Of a stretch of 64,000 nt of DNA, positions 26,121-34,320 are shown piece after piece; the first letter of the stretch is position 1; each line of letters opens with the position of its first letter. The stretch comes from Candidatus Bathyarchaeia archaeon (GTDB taxonomy: Archaea > Thermoproteota > Bathyarchaeia > Bathyarchaeales > Bathyarchaeaceae), in NCBI GenBank assembly GCA_035283685.1, contig DATETJ010000002.1:124001-188000 (forward strand), given 5' to 3'. The translations under genes and the position numbers were made by a program. A model generated the notes under the pieces. That model saw nothing but the letters and a program-made list of their open reading frames with translations. It ran no database searches and had not been told where the DNA came from.

Positions 26121-26918
26121 TTGGAGAAACCTGTTCAGTACAGTGTTCGCAACTATCAGAAAGGAGACGAAGATGCCTTAGCCAAGATTTTCAGCGAATG
26201 CTTTGGACACGTAACGCCTACCCTAATCAGAAGATGGCACAGACGGGCAACAATTCGGCCAGAAGACGTTTTCATAGGCGTCGCAAACGGCAAAGTAGTT
26301 AGCCATGTGAACACGGAGGAAAAGCAACTTCATCACGGCGAAGGAGTCTTCATAAAGACGGCTGGAGTTGCAGGCGTTTGCACGGACTCAGATCATAGGA
26401 AGAAAGGCATACTGACCAACCTTCTCAGTCTGGCCCTGCGCCACGCTAAGCAAGAAGGATTCTCTAACGCTTCGCTCTATACCGACACTGATGGCCCAGG
26501 TCATGGAATCTACCAGCGCTGCGGGTTCGTCGACATTGCCACCGCCCGGTCATACTTGAAGTACATTGATTACCCGTTCATCTTCGCCAGATGGGTCCGC
26601 TATCTCAACATAGCCCTTAAAGACTCCAAACTTGCGACCAGAAAGCTTGAAGGTTGGGACAAAACCGTGGCGGCACGTATAACAGAGGTCGGAGTACTCT
26701 CTTTTAGATTCAGGAACAAAAGATTCCAACATCTGAAGAAAGCCCCCAAAAAACCTGACATACAGTTCTACACCGATTTGCAAACCTACGCTAAAATACT
26801 TCGAGGAGCTGTTCAGTGGGAGGACGCAGTTGAAACACGAAAGCTCACCGTACAGAGGGGTGAACCAGCAGACATCCAAATACTGAGACGCATTCTGAAA
26901 TGGGACTGGAGAGACTAG
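26121..26918 (+). CDS. GNAT-family N-acetyltransferase
   Basis: The 265-residue protein has an N-terminal GNAT domain (YSVRNYQKGDEDALAKIFSECF) with the acetyl-CoA loop TDSDHRKKGILTNLL around residues 93-107. The IYQRCGF motif follows near 135. The C-terminal ~110 residues form a second region seen in Eis-like or SCP2-linked GNATs, less clear here. The start is a TTG at 26121 with GGAG eight bases upstream. The next gene encodes a second GNAT-like protein in the same operon. Confidence 0.75.
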   Translation: MEKPVQYSVRNYQKGDEDALAKIFSECFGHVTPTLIRRWHRRATIRPEDVFIGVANGKVVSHVNTEEKQLHHGEGVFIKTAGVAGVCTDSDHRKKGILTNLLSLALRHAKQEGFSNASLYTDTDGPGHGIYQRCGFVDIATARSYLKYIDYPFIFARWVRYLNIALKDSKLATRKLEGWDKTVAARITEVGVLSFRFRNKRFQHLKKAPKKPDIQFYTDLQTYAKILRGAVQWEDAVETRKLTVQRGEPADIQILRRILKWDWRD

Positions 26919-26920
26919 AT

Positions 26921-27697
26921 ATGGAAACAACAATGCGCCAGGCGACGAGGGGAGACGCACAGCAGATGCTACAAGCATACAACAACTTCACGAGGCAGTT
27001 CGTGGGTTCAGCCTCAAGAACCATAAAACAATACAGAATCATGCTACGAAAAAAGGAAAATATAAACTGGGTTACCCTCAACAGGGAAAACCGAATCATC
27101 GCCTACTTGCATGCCCGAATAGAGAAGAGGCTTAACCGAGGCGAATACAGAGAGGTAGTCGTTGACCCCGAATACAGTTTTGATGATGTCTCCAGACCAT
27201 TGGTCGAAAAAGTCCACGCCGTTTTCATGGAGAAGAAAGTATCTGCAATAACTGCCGGTTCGATTAGGAATCCAGCGTTTCAAAAACTGTTCTCACGGCT
27301 GGGTTTCTTCGAATCCGAGTCGACTGACGTGTTCATGTATGCAGTCTTGGACGTTCAAAAGCTGCTCAATGAACTCACACCAGTGTTCGCAAACCGCTTG
27401 AAGCAAGTTCGAAACTGGAACGGTCTAGTTCAAATGGAGTGCAACGGCCGTAGCATCTTCTTCCAGAAAGCGGGTGAAAATGTGAATTCTGTTGTCTGGA
27501 CAAACCAGCCTAGCGACTTCAAGATTAAGCTTGATCCATCAGTCTTGACGAAGTTGATCTTTGGCGTTGCCGATGCGCTGGAATGCCTCAAAACTGGGCA
27601 ACTTGAGGTAAAGGCTCAGAGTGGCAAGAAACAGATTGGCCGGCTTCTGAAAAGTTTGTTTCTGCAGAAGCAGTTTCTCATAATGGATTACTGGTAA
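26921..27697 (+). CDS. GNAT-like protein with SCP2-like C-terminal domain
   Basis: The 258-residue protein has a divergent GNAT N-terminal half (MRQATRGDAQQMLQAYNNF ... REVVVDPEYSFDDVSRPLVEK ... FSRLGFFES). The C-terminal half (NGLVQMECNGRSIFFQ ... LTKLIFGVADALECLKTGQL) resembles the sterol-carrier-protein-2 fold found in Eis-type acetyltransferases. The canonical Q/RXXGXG/A loop is replaced by SFDDVSR, so acetyl-CoA binding is doubtful. ATG at 26921 follows GGAG; a GTG-less longer frame starts 21 bases earlier. It immediately follows the first GNAT gene, so the two may form a complex (inference). Confidence 0.65.
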   Translation: METTMRQATRGDAQQMLQAYNNFTRQFVGSASRTIKQYRIMLRKKENINWVTLNRENRIIAYLHARIEKRLNRGEYREVVVDPEYSFDDVSRPLVEKVHAVFMEKKVSAITAGSIRNPAFQKLFSRLGFFESESTDVFMYAVLDVQKLLNELTPVFANRLKQVRNWNGLVQMECNGRSIFFQKAGENVNSVVWTNQPSDFKIKLDPSVLTKLIFGVADALECLKTGQLEVKAQSGKKQIGRLLKSLFLQKQFLIMDYW

Positions 27698-27757
27698 TGT
27701 TGATGCTTTCTAGAGCAAATGCTCGAGGCTGTTACACACTTCCGTAGCAGAAAGCAA

Positions 27758-28420
27758 CTAAGACGTTTCTCGGGTCACTGTCAATATTCTAACATAATCG
27801 GCTGTATCGTCACAGCTGTCAGCCACTTCCTCCAGCGACTGCAGCAGGTCTCGGAGAATAAGAAGCGTACCCGAATCCAAATCATGCCCATGCTTAAGCA
27901 ACATCTCCCTAAGCTTCAGATAACGCTCATCAACCCGGGTCTCAATCTCGTCTACCTTCTTTGCCAATGTCCGAACCTCAACCGCGTCTACGCCAAGCCT
28001 TTCAATACTCTTTCTCAGTGTCGCAGATTCCTCAACTAAATCCTTGGTCATATCCACTAGCTCGCTCCAAATGTCCTTGGGCATCTGAGCTTCAAAAAGC
28101 AATTTTAGGCTACGACCCGCGTCCTTCACATGATCAGCCATCGTATCCAAACGTTTGACCAAATGCATGATGTCTTCCCGATCTTTAGGCGGCAAACTCC
28201 CACGAGTAAGTTCCTCAAAAACCGAACGCCGCAATTCATCAATTTCAGTTTCAACCACAAACAAACGTTCAATCGCCCTCCTAGCTTCGCCAGTCTCTTT
28301 CTTCGACGCTGCGATCATAGCTTTCTCCAGCTCAGTAACCGTGTCTATAGCCAAAGTTATCTCGCGATAAGCCATCTCCATAACTTTAGACTTCCGCCGT
28401 TCAGCAAACCACCGCTCCAA
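27758..28420 (-). CDS. DUF47/PhoU-like protein
   Basis: The 220-residue all-helical protein matches DUF47 (TIGR00153): ERLFVVETEIDELRRSVFEEL, the metal-site-like DREDIMHLVKRLDTMADHVKD (about 80-100), and LLILRDLLQSLEEVADSCDDTADYVRIL at the end. DUF47 proteins usually pair with Pit-type phosphate transporters as PhoU-like regulators; no transporter gene is adjacent here. It is divergent from the FAD oxidoreductase gene. Confidence 0.85.
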   Translation of the reverse strand: MERWFAERRKSKVMEMAYREITLAIDTVTELEKAMIAASKKETGEARRAIERLFVVETEIDELRRSVFEELTRGSLPPKDREDIMHLVKRLDTMADHVKDAGRSLKLLFEAQMPKDIWSELVDMTKDLVEESATLRKSIERLGVDAVEVRTLAKKVDEIETRVDERYLKLREMLLKHGHDLDSGTLLILRDLLQSLEEVADSCDDTADYVRILTVTRETS

Positions 28421-28582
28421 ATTCGAACCCCGCCGTCAAGCAATACGCACAATAAAATTGCACTCACGCTTAAAAAAATGCCTATGTTCTCAGACCGTTT
28501 TTACGCTTTACCGATTAGCATATATGTGGGTTACATTATCATCTTTTGGGCTTTCACTCCAACCCGCAGGTAGTGCTTCAAT

Positions 28583-29998
28583 TTGCCTCAAACCTACGAC
28601 GTAATCATCGTGGGTACGGGTCCCGCCGGAATATTCTCCGCCCTAGAACTCACTAAAAACAACCAGCAACCACTCAAAATCCTCATGCTAGAGAAAGGAC
28701 CTGACCTGGAGAAACGCCGCTGCCCGGCAAGCCGAGGCTTCGGATGCGTCAACTGCGACCCATGCACGTTGCTCCAAGGATGGGGAGGCGCAGGAGCCTT
28801 CAGCGACGGCAAACTCGACCTCTCCACCGAAATAGGCGGGTGGCTCACCGACTACATAACAAAAGACAAACTGGCCGAATACATAGACTATGCCGACAGC
28901 ATCTATCGCCGATTCGGCGCGCCCAATAACATCTACGGCACAAACTTGGACAAAATTGACGAAATCGAACGAAAAGCAGCCTTCGCGGGACTCAAACTGA
29001 TACACCAGAAAATACGTCATATGGGCACTGATCAATGCCTCCAAGTTTTGCGTAACATGCGCCGCCACTTGAAAGACAAAGTCGACATACAAACAGGCGT
29101 CGAAGTCAAAAGCCTAGACATAAAAGGCGACCGAGTCGAAGCCGTGGAAACTGAGAAAGGCGAAAAAGTTGAGGGCAAATACGTAATCGTTGCGCCTGGC
29201 CGAAGCGGCGCAGAATGGCTTAAGACCGAAGCCCAGACACTTGGTTTAAAGACGCTCAACAACCCAGTTGACGTTGGAGTCAGAATAGAAGTTTTAGCCT
29301 CAGTTATGGAAGATCTAACCGAAGTTCTTTACGAGCCCAAGTTTGTGTATTTCTCCAAATCATTCGATGATCACGTGCGTACTTTCTGCGTGTGCCCACG
29401 AGGCGAAGTAATAACCGAGTCCTACGGGGGCATCATAACAGTTAACGGCCAAAGCTATGCTGAACGCAAGACCGATAACACAAACTTCGCTATTCTGGTA
29501 AGCACAAGGTTTACTGAACCGTTCCGTGAACCCATTGCCTACGGCAAATATATTGCAAGACTTACCAATCTTCTGAGTGGCGGCATAATAGTCCAGCGCC
29601 TAGGCGATTTGGAAGCGGGCAGACGAAGCACAGAGGAACGAATCAGCCGCAGTCTAGTTGTGCCAACATTAAAGAACGCGACACCAGGCGACCTAAGCTT
29701 CGTTCTGCCTTACCGCTACGTAGCCGATATACGTGAAATGCTCCAGGCTTTGAACTATGTTTCTCCAGGAATGAGCTCCAAAGACACGCTTCTATATGGC
29801 GCTGAAGTCAAGTTCTACACATCGAGGCTTGAGCTTAGCAACCACCTGGAAACCAGAATTCGTAACCTGTTCACGATTGGCGACGGCGCAGGCGTCACTC
29901 GAGGTTTGATTCAAGCTTCAGCCTCAGGCCTCATCGTAGCTAGAGAAATTGCGAAGCGAGAGAAAAAAGCCAACCAAGTGGCGGTTGAAAGAGCTTAG
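28583..29998 (+). CDS. FAD-dependent oxidoreductase (COG2509-like)
   Basis: The 471-residue flavoprotein begins YDVIIVGTGPAGIFSALEL, the FAD-binding Rossmann motif. A Cys-containing CPASRGFGCVNCDPC stretch follows, then the GWGGAGAFSDGKLDLS block diagnostic of the COG2509 'FAD-dependent dehydrogenase' family. The C-terminal FAD contact is LFTIGDGAGVTRGLIQASASG. Substrate and partner are unknown. The start is a TTG at 28583. Its 3' end is followed by a candidate structured RNA. Confidence 0.88.
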   Translation: MPQTYDVIIVGTGPAGIFSALELTKNNQQPLKILMLEKGPDLEKRRCPASRGFGCVNCDPCTLLQGWGGAGAFSDGKLDLSTEIGGWLTDYITKDKLAEYIDYADSIYRRFGAPNNIYGTNLDKIDEIERKAAFAGLKLIHQKIRHMGTDQCLQVLRNMRRHLKDKVDIQTGVEVKSLDIKGDRVEAVETEKGEKVEGKYVIVAPGRSGAEWLKTEAQTLGLKTLNNPVDVGVRIEVLASVMEDLTEVLYEPKFVYFSKSFDDHVRTFCVCPRGEVITESYGGIITVNGQSYAERKTDNTNFAILVSTRFTEPFREPIAYGKYIARLTNLLSGGIIVQRLGDLEAGRRSTEERISRSLVVPTLKNATPGDLSFVLPYRYVADIREMLQALNYVSPGMSSKDTLLYGAEVKFYTSRLELSNHLETRIRNLFTIGDGAGVTRGLIQASASGLIVAREIAKREKKANQVAVERA

Positions 29999-30021
29999 GT
30001 ACAGAAGATTATTGCATCAGT

Positions 30022-30030
30022 TTTTTATAC
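30022..30030 (+). promoter_or_regulatory. TATA box of candidate RNA gene
   Basis: TTTTTATAC at 30022-30030 lies 23-31 bases before the first paired base of the structured RNA candidate at 30053, the distance expected between an archaeal TATA box and a transcription start. Confidence 0.35.
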
Positions 30031-30052
30031 CTATGCTTAGCCAGAGTTCTTT

Positions 30053-30130
30053 CGGTGCGGGAAGTTGGCAATGTTAAGCTTCTAACCTTCCTCTCACTCC
30101 ATTGCCTCCGCTTCCGAAAAACCCGCACCG
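30053..30130 (+). ncRNA. Candidate structured small RNA
   Basis: Terminal CGGTGCGGG (30053-30061) pairs perfectly with CCCGCACCG (30122-30130). An inner GGCAATG (30067-30073) pairs with CATTGCC (30100-30106). A short AAG/CTT can add between them. The result is a closed ~78-nt RNA with a ~26-nt loop. A TATA box sits at transcription-start distance upstream on this strand. It lacks a T arm, so it is not a tRNA, and no box C/D or H/ACA pattern is evident. Alternative: a bidirectional terminator-like structure between convergent genes. Confidence 0.4.
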
Positions 30131-30162
30131 CCCCAATCTCTTGTTCTTTCCCTTTGGACGAT

Positions 30163-30519
30163 CTACATGAACCTTTGTGAAAGCAGCTCCATAGCAGTAT
30201 GCAGAGTGTACAACTGCTTGAAAACCTCAAAACCCTGAGACGTCAAATGATAGTTGGTCAACTCGCGGTCGCCTTGACGAACTTTCTCGCCACGAACATA
30301 ATCGCATAACGTTAGAAACTCCAGATAACGACACGTTTGTTCATAGCTCAATCTGGCGCCACGCATTATCTGCGTTTTCGTGCGCCCACGTGGATGATTG
30401 CGCTGAACTGTGTCCAAGATGTCAACGACTATGCCCATTCTTCCTCTATTCTTGAATTGTGATAGAAGTACTTTTAGACATGTTAGGGGCGAAACTACGA
30501 CGTTTGTCAAACTCAACAT
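30163..30519 (-). CDS. Archaeal winged-helix DNA-binding protein (HTH_45-like)
   Basis: I place the start at the ATG at 30519, which is preceded by GGGAGGGGAGG. The 118-residue protein carries a winged helix: MGIVVDILDTVQRNHPRGRT, KTQIMRGARLSYEQTCRYLEFLTLCDYV and the wing RELTNYHLTSQGFEVFKQL. This is the common archaeal 'HTH_45' type of small regulator. The ~28 residues before it (MLSLTNVVVSPLTCL) are hydrophobic and of unclear role. The target is unknown. It is downstream of, and on the same strand as, the aminotransferase gene, but with its own ribosome site. Confidence 0.75.
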   Translation of the reverse strand: MLSLTNVVVSPLTCLKVLLSQFKNRGRMGIVVDILDTVQRNHPRGRTKTQIMRGARLSYEQTCRYLEFLTLCDYVRGEKVRQGDRELTNYHLTSQGFEVFKQLYTLHTAMELLSQRFM

Positions 30520-30631
30520 AGGTCCTCCCCTCCCTATTCTCCCTAAAACCTCTAGAGGTATTTTTCTTTTTCGCCCATAATCTTTACAAATGTAAAGCAA
30601 GTGACGTGGTCTTTTCGCATTTGGAGCAAGG

Positions 30632-31792
30632 CTACATGTTTTCTTTAATCATTTTTGCTAGACGTCTGATTCCTTCGTCTATCTGTTGTTCTGAGGGATA
30701 AGAGAAGTTGATTCGCATGGTGTTGTGTCCTTTCCCATTGCAGTGGAAGGCTGAGCCTATGACGTAGGCTACTTTGTTCTCAATAGCTTTCGGGAAGAGT
30801 TCTGTAGCGCTCATTTTTTTGGGCAGTTCAACCCATAAGAAAAGGCCGCCCTCGGGCTCAGTCCATTTCACGCTTTTAGGCATATACTTTCTCAAGGCTG
30901 CCAGCATGACCTCGCGTTTTCTGGCATAGAGCTTGCGTATGCTTTCAACTTGGGCTTTCAAAAGACCACGTTTCAGGAACTCAGCGACTATGAGCTGAGT
31001 ATAGCTAGGCGAACAAAGGTCCATGCCCTGTTTGGCCACAATCATCCTGTCCATCCATTCTGCGGGTGCGATTATCCACGCTAACCTAAGGCCAGGGCAC
31101 AGTAGCTTCGAGAAAGTTCCTAGTACGATGACTTGGTTTTCCGTGTCCAAACTGTATATAGCTGGGATGGTCTGTCCGGCGAAACGGAGGTCTCGGTAGG
31201 GGCTGTCCTCCAGTACGGGTATCTCGTATTTGTAAGCCACTTGCAAGAGGGCTTTGCGTCTGTCCAAGGACATTGTGACGCCTGAAGGGTTCTGGAAATC
31301 TGGAACTACGTAGATGAATTTGGGTTTTTTGTTTCTTTTTGCTAGTTTGGCTAGCAGTTTTTCGAGCAGGTCGATTCTCATGCCGTGGTTGTTTTGGGGT
31401 ATGCCGATCATCTTGGCTCTGTAGGATGTGAAGGCTTGTAGTCCGCCGATGTAGGTGGGTAGTTCCATGATGACGATGTCGTTGGGGTCGAGGAAAATTT
31501 TGGAGACGATGTCTAAGCCTTGTTGTGAGCCTGTGGTGATTAGGATGTTTTCGGGTTTTATTGTGGCTTTTTCGTGTGATAGCCATTTTGCTAGTTCCTC
31601 GCGTAACGCAGCTTCTCCCTCGGTTGGTCCATATTGTAGTGCCGTGGCTCCCTTTTCCCGTAGTAGTTGGCATGAGATTTCCTCGAGTTCTTTGACGGGG
31701 AAGGTTTCTGGGGCTGGTAAGCCGCCTGCGAAGGAGATTATGTCGGGTCGCCGGGTGACTTTGAGAAGTTCTCTTATTTCGGAGCGTTTCAT
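30632..31792 (-). CDS. PLP-dependent class I/II aminotransferase (2-aminoadipate/LysN-like)
   Basis: The 386 residues match fold-type I aminotransferases of the MocR/LysN group. They show DIISFAGGLPAPETFP, YGPTEGEAALREELAKWL, VPDFQNPSGVTMS, LEDSPYRDLRF, the PLP lysine in GTFSKLLCPGLRLAW, and EGGLFLWVELP. Several 2-oxoacid/amino acid pairs are possible. The first Met used here is probably not the true N terminus: upstream in frame the sequence reads FYSKNARN before MKRSEIRELLK, which matches the family. No ATG, GTG or TTG lies before the preceding stop; an ATT is the only near-start. The inverted copy of the intergenic repeat lies upstream. Confidence 0.88.
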   Translation of the reverse strand: MKRSEIRELLKVTRRPDIISFAGGLPAPETFPVKELEEISCQLLREKGATALQYGPTEGEAALREELAKWLSHEKATIKPENILITTGSQQGLDIVSKIFLDPNDIVIMELPTYIGGLQAFTSYRAKMIGIPQNNHGMRIDLLEKLLAKLAKRNKKPKFIYVVPDFQNPSGVTMSLDRRKALLQVAYKYEIPVLEDSPYRDLRFAGQTIPAIYSLDTENQVIVLGTFSKLLCPGLRLAWIIAPAEWMDRMIVAKQGMDLCSPSYTQLIVAEFLKRGLLKAQVESIRKLYARKREVMLAALRKYMPKSVKWTEPEGGLFLWVELPKKMSATELFPKAIENKVAYVIGSAFHCNGKGHNTMRINFSYPSEQQIDEGIRRLAKMIKENM

Positions 31793-31969
31793 GTTTCGTG
31801 CGTTTTTGGAGTAGAAAGCTGATAAGTCCTTAATCGTGTTTGATGCCCCCTCTCAATGTTGAAGTATTTGTGTGATTGCGACTGAACTATGATTTCAGAT
31901 ATAAGGTTGCTGCTAGCTTGGTCGAGAATGACGTTGAGTTAGTTGGGTAGGGTTAGTATGGGCTGCTGA

Positions 31970-32191
31970 AAATTTTTTTGTGGTGAAAGTTAGACTTTTC
32001 TGTTTGTGTCTTGGGTTGTGTTTTTGTGTTGGGGTTGTTTTGGGTTGGGTTTGAGGTTGGTTTAGCGCACTTTCAATGTTGTTTAGCGTGACGTTTAATG
32101 TTGGCAAGCGTGACGTTTGCGCATGTTGGCGGGCTCTGCGGAAAGAGAAATTTCAAAAGAAGAAGGCGCTAATTCCCTTTAGCCTTCTTCT
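31970..32191 (-). repeat. Structured intergenic repeat element, copy B
   Basis: The 765-base gap between 31793 and 32558 holds this element. Read on the minus strand it repeats the architecture of copy A at 1947-2176: a hairpin (32191-32158), then three CAACAT units starting at 32128, 32103 and 32081. Next comes an A/C-rich spacer of 64 bases, then AGTCTAACTTTCAC (31996-31983) and an A/T tract. Unit lengths (25, 22, 21) nearly equal those of copy A (25, 22, 22). It points towards the aminotransferase gene. The rest of the gap (32192-32558) holds a short terminase-small-like remnant and nothing else recognised. Confidence 0.7.
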
Positions 32192-32360
32192 ACCGTGTTG
32201 CGGCTGTGGCTGTGTGGATGTCGTCGTCAAACTGCTTCCTAGTGACATCAACAAGTTTGAGCATTGTGCTTTTGGGGTCAGTTTGGGCTTCTGTATGATG
32301 CCTTGGGTCCTGTTTGCCTGCTGTCTTGTGTCAGGTTTCGTCGCTGTTTAGGCGTGGTTT

Positions 32361-32470
32361 TGTCAAGGGGTGGCGTGTGGAGCCGGTTTCTGTTTCAGAT
32401 GTTATTAACTTTCGCTTGGAAACAGTAATAATACCGAACCGGTTTCTGTTCGGAAGTAGTCTGCGCCGCG
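32361..32470 (-). pseudogene. Possible remnant of a terminase-small-like gene
   Basis: On the minus strand the frame reads ...GIITVSKRKLITSETETG, close to RVIMTQSKRKLITSELKLP inside the terminase-small-like protein encoded at 54481-54981. At DNA level TTCAGATGTTATTAA at 32393-32407 recurs exactly at 54772-54786, and 22 of 24 bases agree over the longer stretch. No intact gene surrounds it. The match is short and could be chance, but it preserves the reading frame. Confidence 0.3.
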
Positions 32471-32558
32471 ACCTCTTAGGTTCCACAATGAAATTCTAAA
32501 AGCCTTGAATCTAGTTAACCATGAGCAGGTTTTGCATTATTGGTTTGGGATTTGGAAG

Positions 32559-33533
32559 CTAAAGTTTGTTGGGGAGACGGGATTCGGGCTCTGATGGAGG
32601 AGCTTGGGAAGGCTGTATCACTCGCTTAGGTTGCTGTGGCGGTCGTTGTTGTCCCATTACTTGAATGTGCATGGTCAGGGAAACTGTCTCGCTCTCAAAC
32701 AGCTTAGCTGCATTTTGTTGCTGGAGGAAGAGAACCGATCTGCAGTATAACTCCCAAATGTTGTTCCATAGTTCGGAACTATGATCGATTTTTTCCACAT
32801 TAAGCTTCAGAACCTCGCGTGCTTCATTGTAATCAATTACCTTTCCATGAGATTTGTACTTAACACCCTGTGAAAGCCATTGTGCCACTTGCTTGGCTTG
32901 TTCTGGCTTATCCTTCAACATGCAAGTCCGAAGCCACTTCTCTGCGAACTCGCACGATCCATCAATCACGCTTTGACATTGCGCAATAATCTCTGGCTTG
33001 ATTTGGGATAGCATCGGAAGATACATCTGGACCGGATCGCCCTTCTCCTTGATGTAATGGCGAATCATTTCAAGACCGTCAATAAAAGACCTTGCAGGAA
33101 TCAAGCTGCCGGTGAATGGATTACCTAGCTGAGGGTCTATGGGCCCAAGCTCTGCAAGGTAACCCATAAGTATTTTGTCACTTCCAAGTGCTATCATTGT
33201 GGCAGCACTTTTAGCGAAGTTAGGCACGATAACCTTGAACGACTTGCTAAACCTTTGTCTACACATCGTAATCATCTTTTCTGCAACATTTCCATCACCG
33301 CCAGGAGAGTTGATGATCAGATAGCCTTCATCTGCTCCAGCAGTAGAACGAAGTAGGTCCTCAAAAAGAGGTATGTCTTGGTTCATTATCATCGGAATAG
33401 GATGATATAGACTTGCAGTATACGTGATGACTTTGGCATTGAGCAGTCTCTGCAGGTTCTGAATTAATGGCTTCCGATGCAACTGAAAATCATTCGAAGA
33501 TATTAGTTTCTGGAATGTTGTATCGCTCGACAT
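32559..33533 (-). CDS. SDH-type serine protease (ClpP/crotonase fold, 'serine dehydrogenase proteinase')
   Basis: The 324-residue protein matches the SDH_sah family. It has a short N-terminal region, EGYLIINSPGGDGNVAEKMI (oxyanion Gly-Gly region, about residues 70-88), then VPNFAKSAATMIALGSDKILM with the nucleophile Ser near 107. LGPIDPQL follows, as in ClpP-fold proteases that act next to membranes. There is no clear transmembrane segment. The Pro/Gln-rich C terminus (QRPPQQPKRV...) looks disordered. The protein probably degrades membrane-linked or regulatory substrates (inference). A 47-residue coiled-coil ORF lies 23 bases upstream in the same operon. Confidence 0.82.
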   Translation of the reverse strand: MSSDTTFQKLISSNDFQLHRKPLIQNLQRLLNAKVITYTASLYHPIPMIMNQDIPLFEDLLRSTAGADEGYLIINSPGGDGNVAEKMITMCRQRFSKSFKVIVPNFAKSAATMIALGSDKILMGYLAELGPIDPQLGNPFTGSLIPARSFIDGLEMIRHYIKEKGDPVQMYLPMLSQIKPEIIAQCQSVIDGSCEFAEKWLRTCMLKDKPEQAKQVAQWLSQGVKYKSHGKVIDYNEAREVLKLNVEKIDHSSELWNNIWELYCRSVLFLQQQNAAKLFESETVSLTMHIQVMGQQRPPQQPKRVIQPSQAPPSEPESRLPNKL

Positions 33534-33556
33534 GAATTAAAGTAATATGTGTCGAT

Positions 33557-33700
33557 TTATAAATTGCTCGTTACATAGAAGCTATATACTTTCGCTTTTT
33601 CTTCCTGCAATTCCTTTAGAATGTCAAGTAGCTTCTCAATCGCTTCTATGTCTTCTTTATGTTTCTCTTGAAGATCTTTGACGAATTGTTCCGTAGACAT
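33557..33700 (-). CDS. Small coiled-coil protein (47 aa) upstream of SDH-type protease
   Basis: This short frame reads MSTEQFVKDLQEKHKEDIEA, continues IEKLLDILKELQEEKAKVYS and ends FYVTSNL. It is almost wholly amphipathic helix. GAGGT lies five bases before the ATG, and the stop is 23 bases before the start of the protease gene, so the two are probably co-transcribed. It could be an adaptor or inhibitor of the protease, but this is only context. No family is recognised. Upstream (33701-33860) I see only A/T-rich promoter-like sequence. Confidence 0.6.
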   Translation of the reverse strand: MSTEQFVKDLQEKHKEDIEAIEKLLDILKELQEEKAKVYSFYVTSNL

Positions 33701-33860
33701 AGAACCTCATAGGAACAATATGCAAATCATGCAAATATCTTTTTTGTATCCAAGATCAAATGCTATATCTTTTTTACACACATCTTAACAAGCATGTTGA
33801 TATTGTTTCGTCCCTGCAAGTTTCCGTGAATTGATCAGAAAGGCAATGCATTGTTCTTCA

Positions 33861-34043
33861 TTATTGTAGCATAGTGCTGCTGTGGCGCCTGTTGTTTCTG
33901 GCGAACCATATGATTGTTGCTGTTATGTTTCCTTGGCTGACTATGTAGGCTAAGCCCACTGAAACACCGTTGAGAACAGCCAAGACCGCAGCTAACCTCG
34001 GCTTAAACTGGAATCCCACCACGTTACTGCAAGTTACGAAAAA
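33861..34043 (-). pseudogene. Fragment of a small membrane protein, downstream of tRNA-Pro
   Basis: The frame contains GFQFKPRLAAVLAVLNGVSV, then GLAYIVSQGNITATIIW, typical of one or two membrane helices, and ends with RNNRRHSSTMLQ. The 5' part of the frame runs back into tRNA-Pro and has no proper start or ribosome site, so I read it as the tail of a lost gene. Its position right after the 3' end of a tRNA suits an old integration site (weak inference). The gap from 33701 to 34088 holds nothing else I can support. Confidence 0.3.
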
Positions 34044-34088
34044 CACGAAAAAACAACAAAAAACAACCAAATTGACAAAGCAAAGAAA

Positions 34089-34166
34089 TGGTGGGGCTGG
34101 GAGGATTTGGACCCCCGTCACGAGCGCCCGAGGCTCATAGCCTAGACCAAGCTAGCCGACAGCCCC
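34089..34166 (-). tRNA. tRNA-Pro (CGG)
   Basis: On the minus strand, acceptor GGGGCTG (from 34166) pairs with CAGCCCC, followed by discriminator A and encoded CCA (34091-34089). The anticodon arm is TGAGC-CTCGGGC-GCTCG, giving anticodon CGG, which reads CCG proline codons. The T arm is GGGGG-TCCAAAT-CCTCC. No intron is needed. Confidence 0.9.
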
Positions 34167-34320
34167 TCCCTTATGGTTCAGTACTTGAAAGAGCGGCTTT
34201 GAGATAAGCGTTTTCAAAGACCGATCTCCGGTGGTCATGAGGGTAACGCGGAGCGTGGGCTAAGCAGGATGCAGCAAAGACTTATTTCACTATCACGCGG
34301 AAGGATTGTGGAGCGTGTCT

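Noticed and set aside
33861-34121. Full 86-residue minus-strand frame from 34121
   Set aside because: Its first residues are encoded by tRNA-Pro itself; only the downstream part is kept as a membrane-protein fragment.
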